A DNA stretch of 64,000 bases from Gnetum montanum (GCA_015680685.1 MNCI01006623.1:163573-227572), one strand, 5' to 3'. Shown: positions 1 through 12,572, numbered from the stretch's first letter. Notes: generated from the sequence alone by a model not told the origin. Program-made: numbers and translations.

Positions 1-780
1 TTTACAACTTGACAAGAGACCTCAATGATAAGATCCCCAACCATGGATGTGAATGTCCTAACAACAACATTTGAAACAATAATATTGTAATAGAATCCTC
101 TAATCAACACTTCAAGAGCTAGAAAATTCATTGTAATGAAGGAGCCCTAGCTTAAAAATTTAAAATATTCCATCAAAGTATTTTGCCTATGGATAGGAAA
201 AGAAAGAGAGTGCTCAATAATAATGTTTGGTTTTCAAGTTGCCTCAAACCTATGTTGTGTGCTTGATCTTCTAAAATGGGACATGTAGCAAGATGGCATG
301 TTGCTAAAACTACCCTTGGATCTCTTCTCTGGAGGTAGCCTAGATGTCCCAATCTTCTTATGGGCCATTTCTAACAAAATCATTGCTAATGATGGAGCCT
401 TAGTCTCCTCCGTGGGATCAATTTTGAAGAATAAGACAAAAGAATGAGGGTTTTGACTTTAATAGAGATGGAGAACAAGGGCTTTAAATGAAAATGAAGA
501 TGTCTTTCATAGAGAGAAGATGTCTAATCCACATTTTAAAACAACTAGTAGATGTCTTTTCCATATAGTAAATGCCTTTGCCTTGTTACAGGAAAAATTA
601 GGTAGATATCTCATTTCATGAGTAGACATCTCTTTCTTAAAGTTTGAGGGAGGCTCAATAAGACGGGGTTTGGAAAAAGCTACCAAGGACTATAGTCTTA
701 ATAGATTCTTACAAAAACAAAAGCTTACCTCTACTTACCTACTATTCTATTGAAAATTTAAGGTACTTAGAGAGCTAGAG
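1..780. other. No gene seen; AT-rich DNA left of the copia remnant
   Basis: I see no convincing coding region. The stretch holds several copies of a short motif, agatgtct or its complement, between about 480 and 640. The same motif recurs at about 3,400-3,660, to the right of the copia gag, so both stretches may belong to one element family. This link is weak. Confidence 0.4.
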
Positions 781-789
781 AAGGAATCT

Positions 790-2657
790 CCTCTTTTGAG
801 GATTATCTTCTGAGCCAAACTTCTTCAATGTCCAAGGCTTGGCTTCCTCTCACAAATTTGTTAGTGAGATTTTCCTGGCTCTCATATTCCTACCTTTTAA
901 ATCTCCATTCTTACTTTATTCCTTTGTTCTTTTGAGTTATTATCCAATCTCTCTTATGATCCTGCAAAATTTCCTTTCTAAATGCACTTTGATAAAGGAG
1001 TTTTATGATATGACCAACTATTCATATGATAATAATTAGGATTACAATCCCACTATTTATGTCCTAATTTATAACAATAATAGCACATAATCCTCCTATG
1101 GTAGTATGAATGATTAGGATGATCAAACCTTTTAGGACCATTTTCGTGGATATGAGCTTCCTTTAATTTTTATATATTAGCATTATCCTTCAAAGGATCA
1201 TTTGATTGTGATGGGCTCATTGAAGGTGGTTGCTCTTACATATAACATCCTAGTCCACTCTTATCATGTGGACTTCTTCATTGTCCCAATACCATCTAAA
1301 GGGATTCTTTTCCCTTGACCAACCTTTAATTTACTAATTTGACATCTACAATTTTCATTTTGGCCTATTCATAAGGTAAGGTTAGCTTTTCATTCTCAAC
1401 CTTTAAGTCTGAGAGTTCCTTAGTAAGGTAAAAAATAGTTAAATTCAACAAGGAGATTTCCTAATCATTATTTTTAACTTGTTTATTTAACTTATTACAA
1501 AGATTTTGAAAAGACAAAAGCTCATTGCATAATAGATGAAACCTCTCTTCATCATTAAGATCATCATTTGATGAATCAATGTTATCATCAATGAGGGCCA
1601 TGTAAATGAAATGAGAATTTTTCACATCATCCTCCACATCTTCCTCACTTTTCTTGCCATCATTTGAACTTGTATAAAAGTTCTTTACCTCATCATTGGA
1701 TCTATTAGTGTGTTGCAACCTAACACTACTAGAACATTCAGAGCCCATATGGCCTCTTCCACCACAAATCCAACATTCTATAGAGGAAGAATCAAAATAT
1801 GAGCTTGAAAAACTTATACCTCTCTCTTTACCTATGAAAGAATTTGATATTTTTTTTATTGGTATTTTTACCCTTCTTTGATAAGAGTCATTGTAGCTTC
1901 CTTGAGAGAAGGACTATATCCTCTTCACTTACATCATTTGGCTCATCAGGCTCCTTTTTCTTTGTGACTAATTTAAGTGTGATGGGTGCCTTTTCTCGGA
2001 TAGCCCCTTCACTTATGAGGTTTATTTCATAATCAATGAGAGCACTTTGAGGTTATTCAAATTTTAGAGTTGAAAATCTCTCATTTCCTCCATGGTTGTG
2101 ACCTTTGGTCTGAAGTTCAACAAGAGTGTTTTGTTCATTTTAATAATGACAATGCTTTCTAGTAGATTTTTGCCAATACCTGTAATGGCCACAACAATAT
2201 CATTGGCTCTAGAAAAATAATTTTTTATCTGCTTACCTTCTCTTATTTTAAGCTTATCATATTCACTTTATAAAACTAATAATTTAAATTATTTAACAAT
2301 TGAGGTTCCCTAATAAGTAGCCTCTAATGTTTACCAAATTTCTTTGGCCATTTTGCATCCTAATACTCTATTAAACTCAAATTTATTTAGAGCACAATAT
2401 AAAAAATTCTTTGCTTTTGAGTCAAACATGAACTTATATTTTTCTTCTTGACTCCATTTGTTGCAAGGCTTCATGGTTTTGGTGGAGCTATCGATGAGCG
2501 ATGTGTAACCATCAAGGATGGACTCCCAAACTTTGAACTTCATAGATTTGAAGAATCCTTGCATTCTAGCTTTCCAATAGGTGAAGTCAAATCCATTGAA
2601 CATGCGTGGCTTGTATAGGATGTTCCCTCCATTGTTCACTGTTAGAGTTAATGACAA
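790..2657 (-). pseudogene. Ty1/copia gag pseudogene, Sirevirus-like
   Basis: This is a decayed nucleocapsid/capsid gene of a Ty1/copia retrotransposon, read on the minus strand. The start at 2,657 opens about 108 residues of a UBN2-type gag domain, including the pattern F-N-G-x-(N/D)-(F/Y)-x-x-W-K-A-R-M and A-K-E-I-W. The domain continues with breaks to about 2,060. A CX2CX4HX4C zinc knuckle (CWICGGRGHMGSEC) lies at 1,734-1,775. It is followed by an acidic, Asn/Asp-rich stretch and a short coiled-coil-like piece. A second knuckle pattern (CYYC, then GHK, a stop, WDC) lies at 1,044-1,087. Two knuckles with a coiled stretch between them resemble the long gag of Sireviruses. Several frameshifts and stops show it is dead. 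Protease and polymerase are not present. Confidence 0.8.
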
Positions 2658-2670
2658 AGAAGAGTAATAA

Positions 2671-2682
2671 TCACATATACCA
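2671..2682 (-). other. Remnant primer-binding site of the copia element
   Basis: On the minus strand, upstream of gag, the sequence AAGTGGTATATGTGA resembles the initiator-Met tRNA site typical of copia elements (TGGTATCAGAGC); the first six bases agree. It lies about 13 bases inside the inferred LTR end at 2,695. Confidence 0.5.
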
Positions 2683-2694
2683 CTTGAGGATCAT

Positions 2695-4255
2695 TGAACT
2701 TAGAAGGTGTCACGAGGGCCGGCGGGGGGGGGGGGGGGGGGGGGGGAATGAATAAGTTTTCAAAATTAGAAATTAATTAGCCAAAGCACACACTAAATTT
2801 AAGATGGTTCCCCAACTTTTGTAGTCCACACTTGGAGAATAGTTTGCTAGAACACCTTTAGACTTTATTGCTCTCAAAATGTGGTTTGAAGGGTACTATA
2901 CCCTGTACAAGCTCTAAGCTTCACTGTAGAGAGATTTGATTCCATGAATCCACTCAACCCTATAAGGTCTTCACAAGCTTAGAATGTGGTTTCTAGGATC
3001 CTAAAAACTTTACAACTTAAGATCTACTCCAGAGTGTTTTGGTAATAGACCAACAACACTCAATCCCGTAGGATCCCGACAAGCTCAAGGATGATGCCTT
3101 CTAGCGAGAAGTGCATCAATCCCATAGGATAACAAAAGAGAAACAAAAATTATGAGGAAATGATGCACATAATTTTTTTGATCCTTGTACTTTGAAGTAA
3201 AGCACACTTTATCTACTTACAATAATACAAAAGATATTACAATAATGTATAAGAACAATAGAATGATGTATACAATGATTACTTGAGGTTGACACTTGAT
3301 AGTTCATAATACTTGCACATTTCCCAAGAGAATGAAGTCTTCTTATAAACTAACTATTTCCAAAATCACCTTAGAATTCATGTAGCAACTATCTAATGGT
3401 CACTAGAGACCTCTTCTTCAAGATTGATACATCTTTATGCATTAGACTTCCATTCGAGAGAGGCATCTTCTCTATAAGGAAGATGTCTTTGAGAAGACAT
3501 CTTCTTCATATGGAAGACATCTACTATTTCTGAGAGACATATTCTTTTGAGTAACCTTCAACTCGACTAAGATGTCTTCATCATTAAGGAGATATCTTTT
3601 CTTGTTAGTAGGAATTTGCTATTTCTTGGAGACATCTTTCTTCAATAAGTTATTCAATGCTTAGACTTCCTCTTGAACACTAGAGTTGAGCTTGGAATTT
3701 TTTATTCCTTGTCCATGTTCTTTGAGCTCTCCTTTTTCCTTAATCCAAGTTCTTTCCCTACACACACAACAACCACACAAGCATCCTTATTCTCTATTTT
3801 TCTTAAAGTTTTAACATACCAAAAGGCCAACAACAACTATCTCTATTAATCCCTAAGGTTGATCAAGATTAGAGAGTATCTTAACCTTATTTTCTATAAT
3901 ATTATTATTTAATTTATATTTTAATTACAAAACTAAAATATCTAGGATAATATAAGTTAGGAATGAGGATTTTCCCTACCTTCACTTGGGTAACTAGATA
4001 TGAGTTGCACTTTGTGTAACCGTAGTTAGAACTAGTGATTGATGGTTGGTAGATCTTTAATTCAACTATTTTCATTATCTTAAAAAATGATGTAAGTATT
4101 GATAAAATGATATTTAATACTTATATAAATTCTTCCCACTTATATTTGGTTTGCAAAATAAGCAAGAGATAACTTCAAGCTTAAAGGATAAATCAAACCC
4201 TTAGAGCATAGGAGCATCAAATGAGCATTAAAGGTAGAAAAAGATAGTGAACCTA
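2695..4255 (-). mobile_element. Probable 5' LTR of the copia element plus unresolved flank
   Basis: Position next to a primer-site remnant and gag makes this the likely 5' LTR, with its inner end at 2,695 (minus strand reads ...AAGTTCA). A C-run preceded by TATTCATT near the LTR end is common in plant copia LTRs. I could not find the outer LTR end, because the 3' LTR is not in the window. The part from about 3,400 to 3,660 is rich in the motif agacatct. No gene is seen. Confidence 0.45.
2724..2746. repeat. 23-base G homopolymer
   Basis: A run of 23 G in otherwise AT-rich DNA, preceded by GGC. It sits where related copia LTRs often carry a shorter C-run, so it may be a real run that was lengthened by slippage or miscalled in sequencing. 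Confidence 0.9.
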
Positions 4256-4870
4256 TACTCATTCAAGAAACAAAAAAACTAAGGGAGGTATATTATAATG
4301 TCCCCATTCCAAAATTATATCCCTACATAACAAAGATGGTATCTCTTCATAACAAATATCATGATTATCATAACAAGACTTGAAAGGGGACTTGTAATTG
4401 AGATATGAAAGGGCCTATTGTAATAACAAATGCGTCTCTTGATGTAACCTTTGGAGGTTTAACCTAAGATATTTGTACCCAAGCATTAAAGGTCATATCA
4501 GCATGGAGTTGCAAAGTTATTCATATCAAGTAACAAGTGTCGAGTGAAGCAGAATATGAAGAGGATTGGCCATTCATTCTAGCCAATTATAGGACTAACC
4601 ATTGTGGTAGTGTTGGATTACCTCTCAGATAGATTTTGAAAGAAGAAAACCCTAAGAAGCACTTAGAGCATGATCTAAATACACTATTCCCTATCAATAA
4701 ATCATTCTTCTCTCTTTGCTTCTACATTTTCCCTATTATTTTCTTTACGCTTAATGTTGAATGTTATACATATTTAACATTTCCTATATTGTTTTCTTAT
4801 GCCTAATGCTTAATATAACATATATTTGATGTTTTCCATGACATTTAAGAATGGGATTTCACACATTTAT
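4256..4870. other. No gene seen
   Basis: AT-rich spacer between the copia remnant and the LINE remnant. It may hold the 5' part of the LINE, but I see no recognisable endonuclease domain. Confidence 0.35.
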
Positions 4871-6433
4871 TCTTACTTTATTTTGGAATACGATGCCATG
4901 TTAACTATTCAAGATTTTAAAGAAGCCCTTTTCTTTATAGCTAATGGCAAATATCCTATTCTAGAGTATATGCCCTATAAGTTTTATAAAAAAAACTTTG
5001 GATGATATAGTTGTTGATTTTTTCAACATGTATACTAAAGCTCTTTCTATTGGTAAGGATCATGGCATAGTAATCTTAGGTCACAAGTTTGATTCTACTA
5101 TGCAAAACTAAGTTATAAATTTTTTTAAAAAAAATCATAAAAGGAATTCTAAAATTAGTCTAATAGATCTAAGGGATCTTAGTGGATGTAAGTAAAAATT
5201 TTAGTTTCATTAATTATATTTTAATAAAACTTATTCTAAAGTTAGGTAACAAATTTGAGATTTGAGATTACTAAATGGCACCCTATCACATTGTTGAATG
5301 TTAGTTATAAGATTATTGGTAAGGATTTTACTTTAAAAGTTTGAAGGTTTTTGCCTCAATTAGTCCAAGAAGAATAAATAGGTTTTGTTTTAGGTAGATT
5401 TATTTTTTATAATGTTTTCATAACTTTGGCCATGGATATTGATCAAGATATTATTCTTCTAAGATTAAATTATGAAAAAGCTTACTATAGAATGGAATCG
5501 CCTACTATATTAGCTATGTTACAAAAGTTAAGCATGGAATCTTCTTTTATCTCTCATGTTAGAATATTATTTTCCTTTGGTAGTGCTAAGATATGCATCA
5601 ATAAGATTTGTTCCTCTATTATTACTCTTCAAAGATTATTTTAAAAAGGTTTTATTCTTGCTCCTTATCTTTTAATTATTGATGTTAAAGCTTTTGATTA
5701 TATTTTAAAGAACTACTTCTTTCAAGACAAGATCAAAGGTTTATCTCTTGCTAATGTTCAATGCAAAATTATCAATATCCACTTTGCATACGATGGTTTT
5801 ATTTTATTAAGAATAACTAAATATAACAAAAATACTATCCTTTAGTATCCTCGAGTTTATTGTTAAGCCTCTAGTTCTACTATTAATTGGAACAAAACTT
5901 ATGCTACAAGATCCAAGCTTAGAAATATTACTTTTAAGCTTTCTGATTTTCTTTAAAGTTAAGTTCAACCTTCTTAGTTTATCACTCTACTAATCATTCC
6001 TTTTTGTCCCTTAGCTTCTACCAGTCACTCTTGGAAGAAATTTCTTCATGAAATTTATTAGAAAATAAGTAAGTAGGTTGACAAACTATTATCATTATGA
6101 AACAAATTTATTCTTGCTTTTAGAATTTTTCAATCTACTCATAATTATTATTTATTCATGGCTCCTTCTAAAAGATCATATGAGTAGTTAAAGCAACTTA
6201 TTATATACTTTTTTGGGAAAATAATCATACTCTTAACAAAAAAAGGTTAGTGGTTTGCTTTCTTCACCTTATCATCAAGAAAGATTACTTTTTTTCAAAT
6301 AGATTTTAAGAGCTTTGCAAGATTATAAAAGCTAGAAATTGCTTATTAGACATCAAATTACATTTGATTGTCTAACTAATTCAAAATTTTGATTTAATAA
6401 TTGATGAAAAAATCTAATTATTACTTTTACTAA
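4871..6433 (+). pseudogene. L1-type LINE reverse transcriptase pseudogene
   Basis: This is the RT part of ORF2 of a plant L1-like non-LTR retrotransposon, broken by stops and small frameshifts. In order, I see the motif A-N-G-K-x-P followed by EYMPYKFYK (about 4,940-4,990, matching the usual NGKSPGxDGLPxEFYK), then W-H-P-I-T-L-L-N-V-x-Y-K (about 5,270-5,310, usual W-R-P-I-S-L), then a 72-residue open stretch from 5,426 with L-x-Y-E-K-A-Y-x-R (usual L-D-F-E-K-A-Y-D-R), then L-A-P-Y-L-L and finally F-A-Y-D-G (about 5,785), the decayed F-A-D-D catalytic box. The C-terminal part fades out near 6,420, where the LTR of element I begins, so element I appears to have inserted into it. Neither catalytic Asp pair is intact. 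No poly-A tail is seen. Confidence 0.8.
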
Positions 6434-7776
6434 TGTTGCACCCAAAAACTTCAATCACAGAAAAACCAGAAATTCCAAGTGCAAAAACAATTTTGACCTT
6501 GAATCCCAAGGGCCTCCAAAAAAGAGAATTCAAGATGGCTTGGATGGTCTAGCCAATTACCCAAGGACTTGAAGAATGTAAATGGAGATAAACCAAATGA
6601 AATTATAGATTTGATTGATAAAAAAACACAAAATTAAACTTAAAATGAATTCTGCACTACAAATGAACTAATAAATGTTATCAAAATAGCAAAATGCTTA
6701 AAGTAAGTCCAATGAAGTACAAATTGTGTGATCAAATGCACAAGAAGCTTGCTTAGTTGGAGCATGAAGCCTATTAAAGCTAGTAGGTTATGTTTTGTAG
6801 TTGAACTCCATGATCCAGATACTTCACAACTCTAATCACTAAGAGCTCATTATTATTTTTTTTCTTGATTCTACAACTTTGGTTATTAGTGATGTAAATG
6901 GTGGTGCTTGACTCTTATTGCAATGCCACTATGCTAAGAGTATTTAGTACTCAGGTAGATATCAATGTACTCCAAAAGTCTCACAAATGTCAAATGGGTT
7001 CAACAATGCTTGAGGTTGCAAAAGGTGATTAGGTTTCTTGGTTGAATAAATGTTTAGAACCTAAACAAGGTTCAAGTTTGGTTTTTATAGGCTTCAAGGT
7101 TGCTAATGTTACACTGCAAATTTCTACCATGATTACTAAGAAATTAGTGTTTTTTGTAGGTGTAACATGCCATTATTCCTAGCATAGTTATCCATTTGTG
7201 GTAATTTTTAACACCTAAGGGCCATTAAAACCACACTGGATACTAAATAGAGTAAATGAACTTTTGTTACTATGCTAACTTCACCTCAACTATGTTGGCC
7301 TTGAAGAGCTATGCTGGCATTGTTAAAATCTTCTAGGAAATATGATGACTACGTTGGCCATGTGAAGATTTTTGAGAATTTGTAATGATTATGTTGGCCA
7401 TGTTGGAACTACTAGAAATTGTCATGACTACATTGGCCACTTATTGGAAAAATGGAAAACACAACAACTCCAACACTAGGTGTGTGTAGCTTTAGCATAG
7501 TCAAGGCCATAACTACCATTAAACCCATGAAAATGTCAAATTTGGAAATTTCCATGGAATTTTTAGCCTTCCTAAGCCCAAATATAGACATGACATTACT
7601 TTTTCCACTTGGAAAGTTAGGCAATAGTAACTTATAAGGCATTTTTAGTCCAAAAAGTTAAAGTATGCAAGATTACAGCTCATGGGCCACAAAACTTACA
7701 TATACAATAAAATCTTTTCTTAAGTTGAATGGTGAAGGTTATAAGTTATAACATGAATTTTCTTGGTGATGTTTCA
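6434..7776 (-). mobile_element. 3' LTR of element I
   Basis: This 1,343-bp LTR is recognised by comparison with the other LTRs here. Its start reads TGAAACATCACC on the minus strand, next to a polypurine tract, and matches the LTR starts at 10,534 and 55,787. Its other end (plus strand TGTTGCACCCAAAAAC) aligns with the end of the A LTR at 8,952. A TATA-like box (TATAAAAA, minus strand) lies at 7,082-7,089. The segment about 7,440-7,776 is clearly similar, in inverted orientation, to 55,787-56,060. The short open frames here come from the LTR and are not genes. The left flank ACTAA could be one copy of the target duplication; the partner is not in the window. Confidence 0.75.
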
Positions 7777-7797
7777 TTGGACCCTTTTGTTGATTTT
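7777..7797 (-). other. Polypurine tract of element I
   Basis: Minus strand reads AAAATCAACAAAAGGGTCC just before the LTR start. A and C have AAGAGGGGCC-like and AAGAGGAACC sequences at the same place. This is the site that primes plus-strand DNA synthesis. Confidence 0.55.
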
Positions 7798-8818
7798 CTG
7801 AGGATCAACCTAATAAACATCAACAAGAATGCAAAACACCACTACAAGTCCATCACCAACAGTTCCTCTCTACACTTAATTTAGTAGTATTGAACCATGT
7901 CGAAGATTGCTTGTGATAATGGGATAAGGTTACAATGAGATGACATAGGATAAATGTTGTATTTGGCTATAAGGAAATGGTCATAAGGATTAACAATGAC
8001 TTCCATATGTTAAACATTATGGTTATATCATGGCAATGACATTTTGGCTAATTAATGTGATTTTTGTACTTCATTCTTCAAAGTGTTGGTTACTTAGTAA
8101 TGTTTTTAAGGAACCAATACCTCACTCCAAGGTTTATTTAGCCATCAAGTTCCTCCCTTTGCATGTTTAGAGCCATTGATTTTTCTTGTAGTCTTCATCA
8201 ACCTTTTAGCTTCTTGGAAATTTGCTTCCCCATCTTTTTTTTTGGTGAAATATTCCTTGGGTTTCATTACCAAGGCCAAGTTTGGTTTGGTTTTCCCATT
8301 GAATGAGATGTGTTACATTCATTGAACTTGGTGGAGCATGATGAAGGAGATGTCAAATGATCATAATGCATTAGTGTTAAGCATAGGTCAACATTTTTGT
8401 TCAATATAAGAAAGGATACAATTAGGCTATGGGATGGTAGCTCAAAGAGGAAATAACAAGAGTGAAGTGAAATAAGCATTCTTGGCATGGCAAGACAAGC
8501 TAACCAAATTTTATGCATTAGGGTCATGTGGTAACTTGCTACTGTAATGAGTCACACCTTTGTGATGACTTTAGGCTTCATCTTGCAAGCACAACTCCAA
8601 GAGAACAAGAAAACAAGACAAAGAAAAAACATTGATACATGGTGATACATAAGGCCATAGGAGATAATCAACAAACCAAGTCATCATAGGTTCTCATTGT
8701 TACAAAGTTTTACAATCCACTTGTTATGCAAAAAGAGGTATAGAAAATAATTTTGGATTACTTGTTATTAATTACTATGGTCATGGATGTCAATGTTAGT
8801 ACTAGCCAAGAAAATGTG
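7798..8818 (-). other. 3' untranslated region of element I
   Basis: About 1 kb between the integrase stop and the polypurine tract. The first 75 bases (to about 7,870) match 10,551-10,640 of element A. I see no gene and no clear hairpin array here, unlike in A, B and C. Confidence 0.5.
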
Positions 8819-8951
8819 TTAGGTGTAATAAGATTTTAGATAGGAATGATTGGATAAATTGGCCAGTTCATTCTCATTCATTTCTATCACCTTGAAGGCT
8901 CCATAACCATAGGCCTTGGTGATCAAGAAATCTCCTTCCTAGTTTGATGAG
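8819..8951 (-). pseudogene. Integrase C-terminal tail of element I, cut by element A
   Basis: The last 40 or so codons of a gypsy integrase, ending in a stop at 8,819-8,821. The pattern E-G-x-F-L-(I/V)-x-(K/R)-A-Y-G-Y-G-A-F-K followed by N-E-L-(A/V)-N-L-x-N-x-S-Y-L-K-x-Y-Y is shared with the integrase ends of A (near 12,600) and C (near 55,450). A TAG sits near the left edge of the fragment. The reading frame stops abruptly at 8,951, where the LTR of A starts, showing that A inserted into this gene. The rest of this integrase should lie beyond the far end of A but is not found. Confidence 0.8.
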
Positions 8952-10534
8952 TGTAGTATCTGAAAACATCAATGGCTGGAACACTAAGAGGTTGCCAGGC
9001 GCATAGCCTAACTCTGAGTCTACAGGAGGGTGATGCTAGGGAAAACGGAAATGAGGCACCCTAAGTGGTCTAGTCAATCAATCAGGGACTTACGTGGTGT
9101 CCAATATCCATTCCTAGATAATGATCTTAAAGCATCATGTATAGGATTTTAGAATAAGTAGGAGTGTAATATGCATAACAGCGAGAGAATATGAGCATAC
9201 GTGTATATGATAATGTAAATAAATAGATATGCTAATAGTTTAAAATATTGTAGAAAAAGAATGAAATGAGAGTGCAAGTAAAGAAATGTGCTGCCCCAAG
9301 GTTGGGGACGTGGCTTTTGATTGAATTACATGTACAATTGGTGTGCAGCATAGACAGAAATAGCAGGGTAGTAGGGTAATATGATCATGCTCTCTTGAGT
9401 GCTACAAGTGGTGTTGACGAGCATGGAGGAGTTGATGCTTACTAGTCTAAGAGTTGTTATGTTATGCTTGAGTTGGTGTCACATTTAGGCACAGAAGGGG
9501 GATGAAGATTTGGAAGGCTCTAATGCTGGGATTTTCCACTCATCAACTTTCTGCTTGCCAATCTTCTGCTAAAGCTGATTGCAAAAGACAACCCTTAGAA
9601 TGTCATTAATTAGGATATTTATAGAGCTAGGGTTGGGGGAGAGATGTGGGTCGGATGCCACGTATCCTGGGTTCCATGTAGCATAGACGTGGATGTGTTA
9701 CGTTGATGTGCTATGTCCAAAGTGTGGTGCTACATTGATGTGCTATGCTGAGTGGAACAAGAACAGGAATGGAAAATCTACCAAACTATGATCATATTAT
9801 CCAGGCCACATGTGCCACTCTAAGATCTCATGAGACAAGCAACTTTAGTAGCCATCAAAATGCATCTCCCATGTTAGCACAACTTGATGCCTTCTCGTTC
9901 CATTTTTGGAATACTTTTTAGAGTTGTCACCCTGCTACCCTATGCAGCATAGCATAGCGTAGCACTGAGATTTACATACATTTTATCAAATATACCATGC
10001 TTTTCCATGACACACTGAACACACTCCAAGGCTGTAGTAGGATAAGCATTCTTGGAAGTAAAAAAATTACCCAAATTCATCTTCTATGTTTGGTTCAACA
10101 CTTAGAAAAATTTTAGTCCCACATGGCCTGCTACATTATCTATGCTATGCAGCCTAGTAGAGCGTAGTAAGTCAAACATAGAAAATTTGCAAAACTATTT
10201 TGTGCATCTTGAACATTTTTGACTACTCCTAGCTGAGCACCTAGGTGGACTGGCAATCGAGATGGCCCAGAAGATAGAAAATTTGCCAAATTATTTAGCC
10301 CAACCTTGGTGTCCTTTTGGTGGAAACTGGCCACGGACATGGATGCTACATTGATTGTGCTGAGGAGTGTAGCAAATAGACTTAGAAAAAACTTTGTAGG
10401 TGTTTCAAGTTCTAAGGTGCCATGAAATCTGTATGGCCCATCATGACACCATACTTGGAGAAATTTTTCCTAGGATTTAGTGATTGAAAAAATCTCATGC
10501 TGAGTCACGAGAGCCAAAAATTGATGGTGTTTCA
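8952..10534 (-). mobile_element. 3' LTR of element A
   Basis: This 1,583-bp LTR starts on the minus strand with TGAAACACCATC (10,534) and ends ...GATACTACA (8,952). Its last 120 bp match the 5' LTR remnant at 26,316-26,436 and the LTR ends at 27,768 and 43,040, all sharing a TGATGTTTT-type end and a GGTTAGGCT-type block. A promoter-like cluster lies at 9,616-9,664. The central part holds short palindromic GCTACGCT-type repeats. Confidence 0.85.
9616..9664 (-). promoter_or_regulatory. LTR core promoter of element A (G-box, telo-box, TATA)
   Basis: On the minus strand: TACGTGGC (9,657-9,664), then AACCCTAG (9,627-9,634), then TATAAATA (9,616-9,623). The distance from ACGTGGC to TATA is 33 bp, against 32 bp in the LTR of B. 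The shared layout supports a real promoter in the ancestral element; activity here is not known. Confidence 0.6.
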
Positions 10535-10550
10535 CTGGCCCCTCTTTGTC
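10535..10550 (-). other. Polypurine tract of element A
   Basis: Minus strand ACAAAGAGGGGCCAG directly before the LTR start. It matches the position and core of the tracts of I and C. Confidence 0.65.
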
Positions 10551-12080
10551 GATGTCTAGAGGATTTTCCTGAGAGACATCAACATAGAATACAAAACACC
10601 ATGATGAACATAACACCAACACCATTTGTCAGTGCCCTCTTAGATGATGCTTTACGATGCTTGAGAGTGCTAGGAAAGTGAAGCATGGTAGAGAATGAGA
10701 GATGAGTTTGAGGAGATGCGGTTAGGGGACAATGGATGGAAAAGGAAAAATGCAGGATGTGATGCCATGAGAACTTTTGCTAGGGTGTGATCCCTCATTG
10801 GAGTTCTTGTAAGGGAGTGAGCATGCATGGATGTCTTTCCTCTTTTGGATTTTGACCTCTCATCGGAGTACTTAGAGATGGTCAATCCAAGACTGACGTG
10901 GTAATTGTGCCTTTTGACTTGGGCACCTGTCTTATTTCATCATTTTCATTGTTTTATTATATTATATTTTAGTTTATTTTATTTTATTACTTTACTTTAT
11001 TTTCTTCTTCTTCTTTTTTTAGGATGTTGCACACCCTTATCCATTTGAAGGAAACCACATTATCGTTGAAGGACAAGTGTTTTCTCCTCGGGATGAGTTG
11101 TGTTACATTCGTGTGGTGCTTTGACCAGCCGATAGAGGCTTCCCATGGGATGAGTTGCATTACACCCATCATGGGCTTAGTGGTTAAGTGTGGGAAAGGA
11201 TTGCATGTGCATTAGAGAAGCTTGTGAGGGGATGCAAGAAATTGCAAAGGGAGGAAATAGAGGTTAGGTTGGTTGAAAAGATATGAGGGCATGCACTCTC
11301 AAGTAGCTAGGTTAGTCGAAGCAGGTACTTTGGGATAATGTAGTGTGTTGATCTTATGGTGAGATGTATTCCTGGACAAGGCCATCTTAGCTTTTATCCT
11401 ACAAACGTAATAGAGAGAAAACCAGAAAAAATAGCCATCATGTGAAGTGAGGCGAAGTCTAGTCTACTTGGGACACTACAAGACTTGCAAGTGCTATGCT
11501 TGGCATGTGCAATGTCCAAAGTAGGAAGGTCAGTGTAGGCATTAGCAGTGTCAGGCTGAAAAAACTCCAACAGCCACATCTAAAGTGAGCACTCAAGAGG
11601 CTAGGAGCAATGGTGATGCAGGTGCTCAAGAATCCTCACCATAGGTAGGATCTAGGAAATTCAACTACAAGGTGGGAAGCCTAGTTGCTGAATGTTCCTT
11701 TAGACTTGGATGGTGGTGAGGGCTAGACGGTAGCAACATTGTGGCTAGGTCATAATAGTACTAGGACTCTAGTGGGAGGTGCTAATGGAGAGAGCTACAA
11801 CAAAGATGATTGGTGATGGTTGCGGTAGTTCTGGAAGGTCAACAAGATGTCAAACGACATCTTTAGAATATTAACAAGATTCCAGGGATGGCAATGCTAC
11901 AAATGTCCCAGAGGATGTTTCCTTGACATTATGAATTTCATTCTGGAATTGCAACACCCAGCCCCGCCTTGCACAAGAGGCATGGGCAGGCAGCGAAAGA
12001 TGGAAAGCATTCTCTCTCACTTGTTCACAAGGTCATGTGTGTTGAATTGGAGAGGTTGCCTTGCAAACCCAGTTTTAGGT
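10551..12080 (-). other. 3' untranslated region of element A
   Basis: About 1.5 kb without a recognisable gene. The 90 bp next to the polypurine tract are shared with element I. A 70-bp T-rich stretch ending TTCTTCTTCTTTTTTTAG (about 10,945-11,021, plus strand) is purine-rich on the element strand and looks like an acceptor site on the other strand, but I see no exon next to it. Open frames of 60-87 codons here show no known domain. Confidence 0.4.
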
Positions 12081-12084
12081 CTTC

Positions 12085-12560
12085 GTAGACCATCGTATGT
12101 GCTAGTTTAAGGTCCCAACAAATTGTGGTGTGCTAGTTTAAGGTCCTAGTAGACCTCTATGCTAGTTTAAGGTCCCAATAGACTATGGTCTCAATTTAAG
12201 GTCCAGGCAGACCGTGTTGTGCTAGTTTAAGCTCCTAGCAGTCCATGATGTGCTAGTTTAAGGTCCTAATAGACCTTTGTGCTAGTTTAACATCGTAGCG
12301 AATAGGGGATGCCCAATTTAAGGTCATGGCAGACCATCCTATGGGTGCTAGTTTCATGTCATGGCCCAAGGACATGCTGTTGGTGCCAGTTTTGTGTCAT
12401 GGCCGAAAGACATGGTGTGCCAGTTTAACACCATGGCGGATGCTCTATGCCAATTTTACATCATGGTGGACGATTTGTGCCAATTTTACATCATAACGGA
12501 TGATCTATGGTAGTTTTACATCATAGCAGACAATCTTCTTGCCTCAATTTATATTTGGTA
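12085..12560 (-). repeat. Hairpin-unit tandem array after integrase, element A
   Basis: About 12 degenerate units of 30-45 bp. In element orientation each has a 4-bp stem, a loop usually of six bases, the matching stem, then TTAAACTAGCA or a variant. Stem pairs include GGTC/GACC (for example the unit near 12,150) and CATC/GATG (12,489-12,502), so the stem bases differ between units while pairing is kept. The array begins right after the integrase stop. The same unit occurs at every module border of A, B and C. Confidence 0.75.
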
Positions 12561-12572
12561 CAACATTGCATG

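Noticed and set aside
7412-7642. Open frames similar to one at 55,895-56,083
   Set aside because: The similarity is real but at DNA level: both are the start of the family LTR.
11847-12110. 87-codon frame with several Cys residues before the hairpin array of A
   Set aside because: No zinc-finger spacing, not conserved in B or I, and it lies on the strand opposite to the element in the 3' untranslated region.
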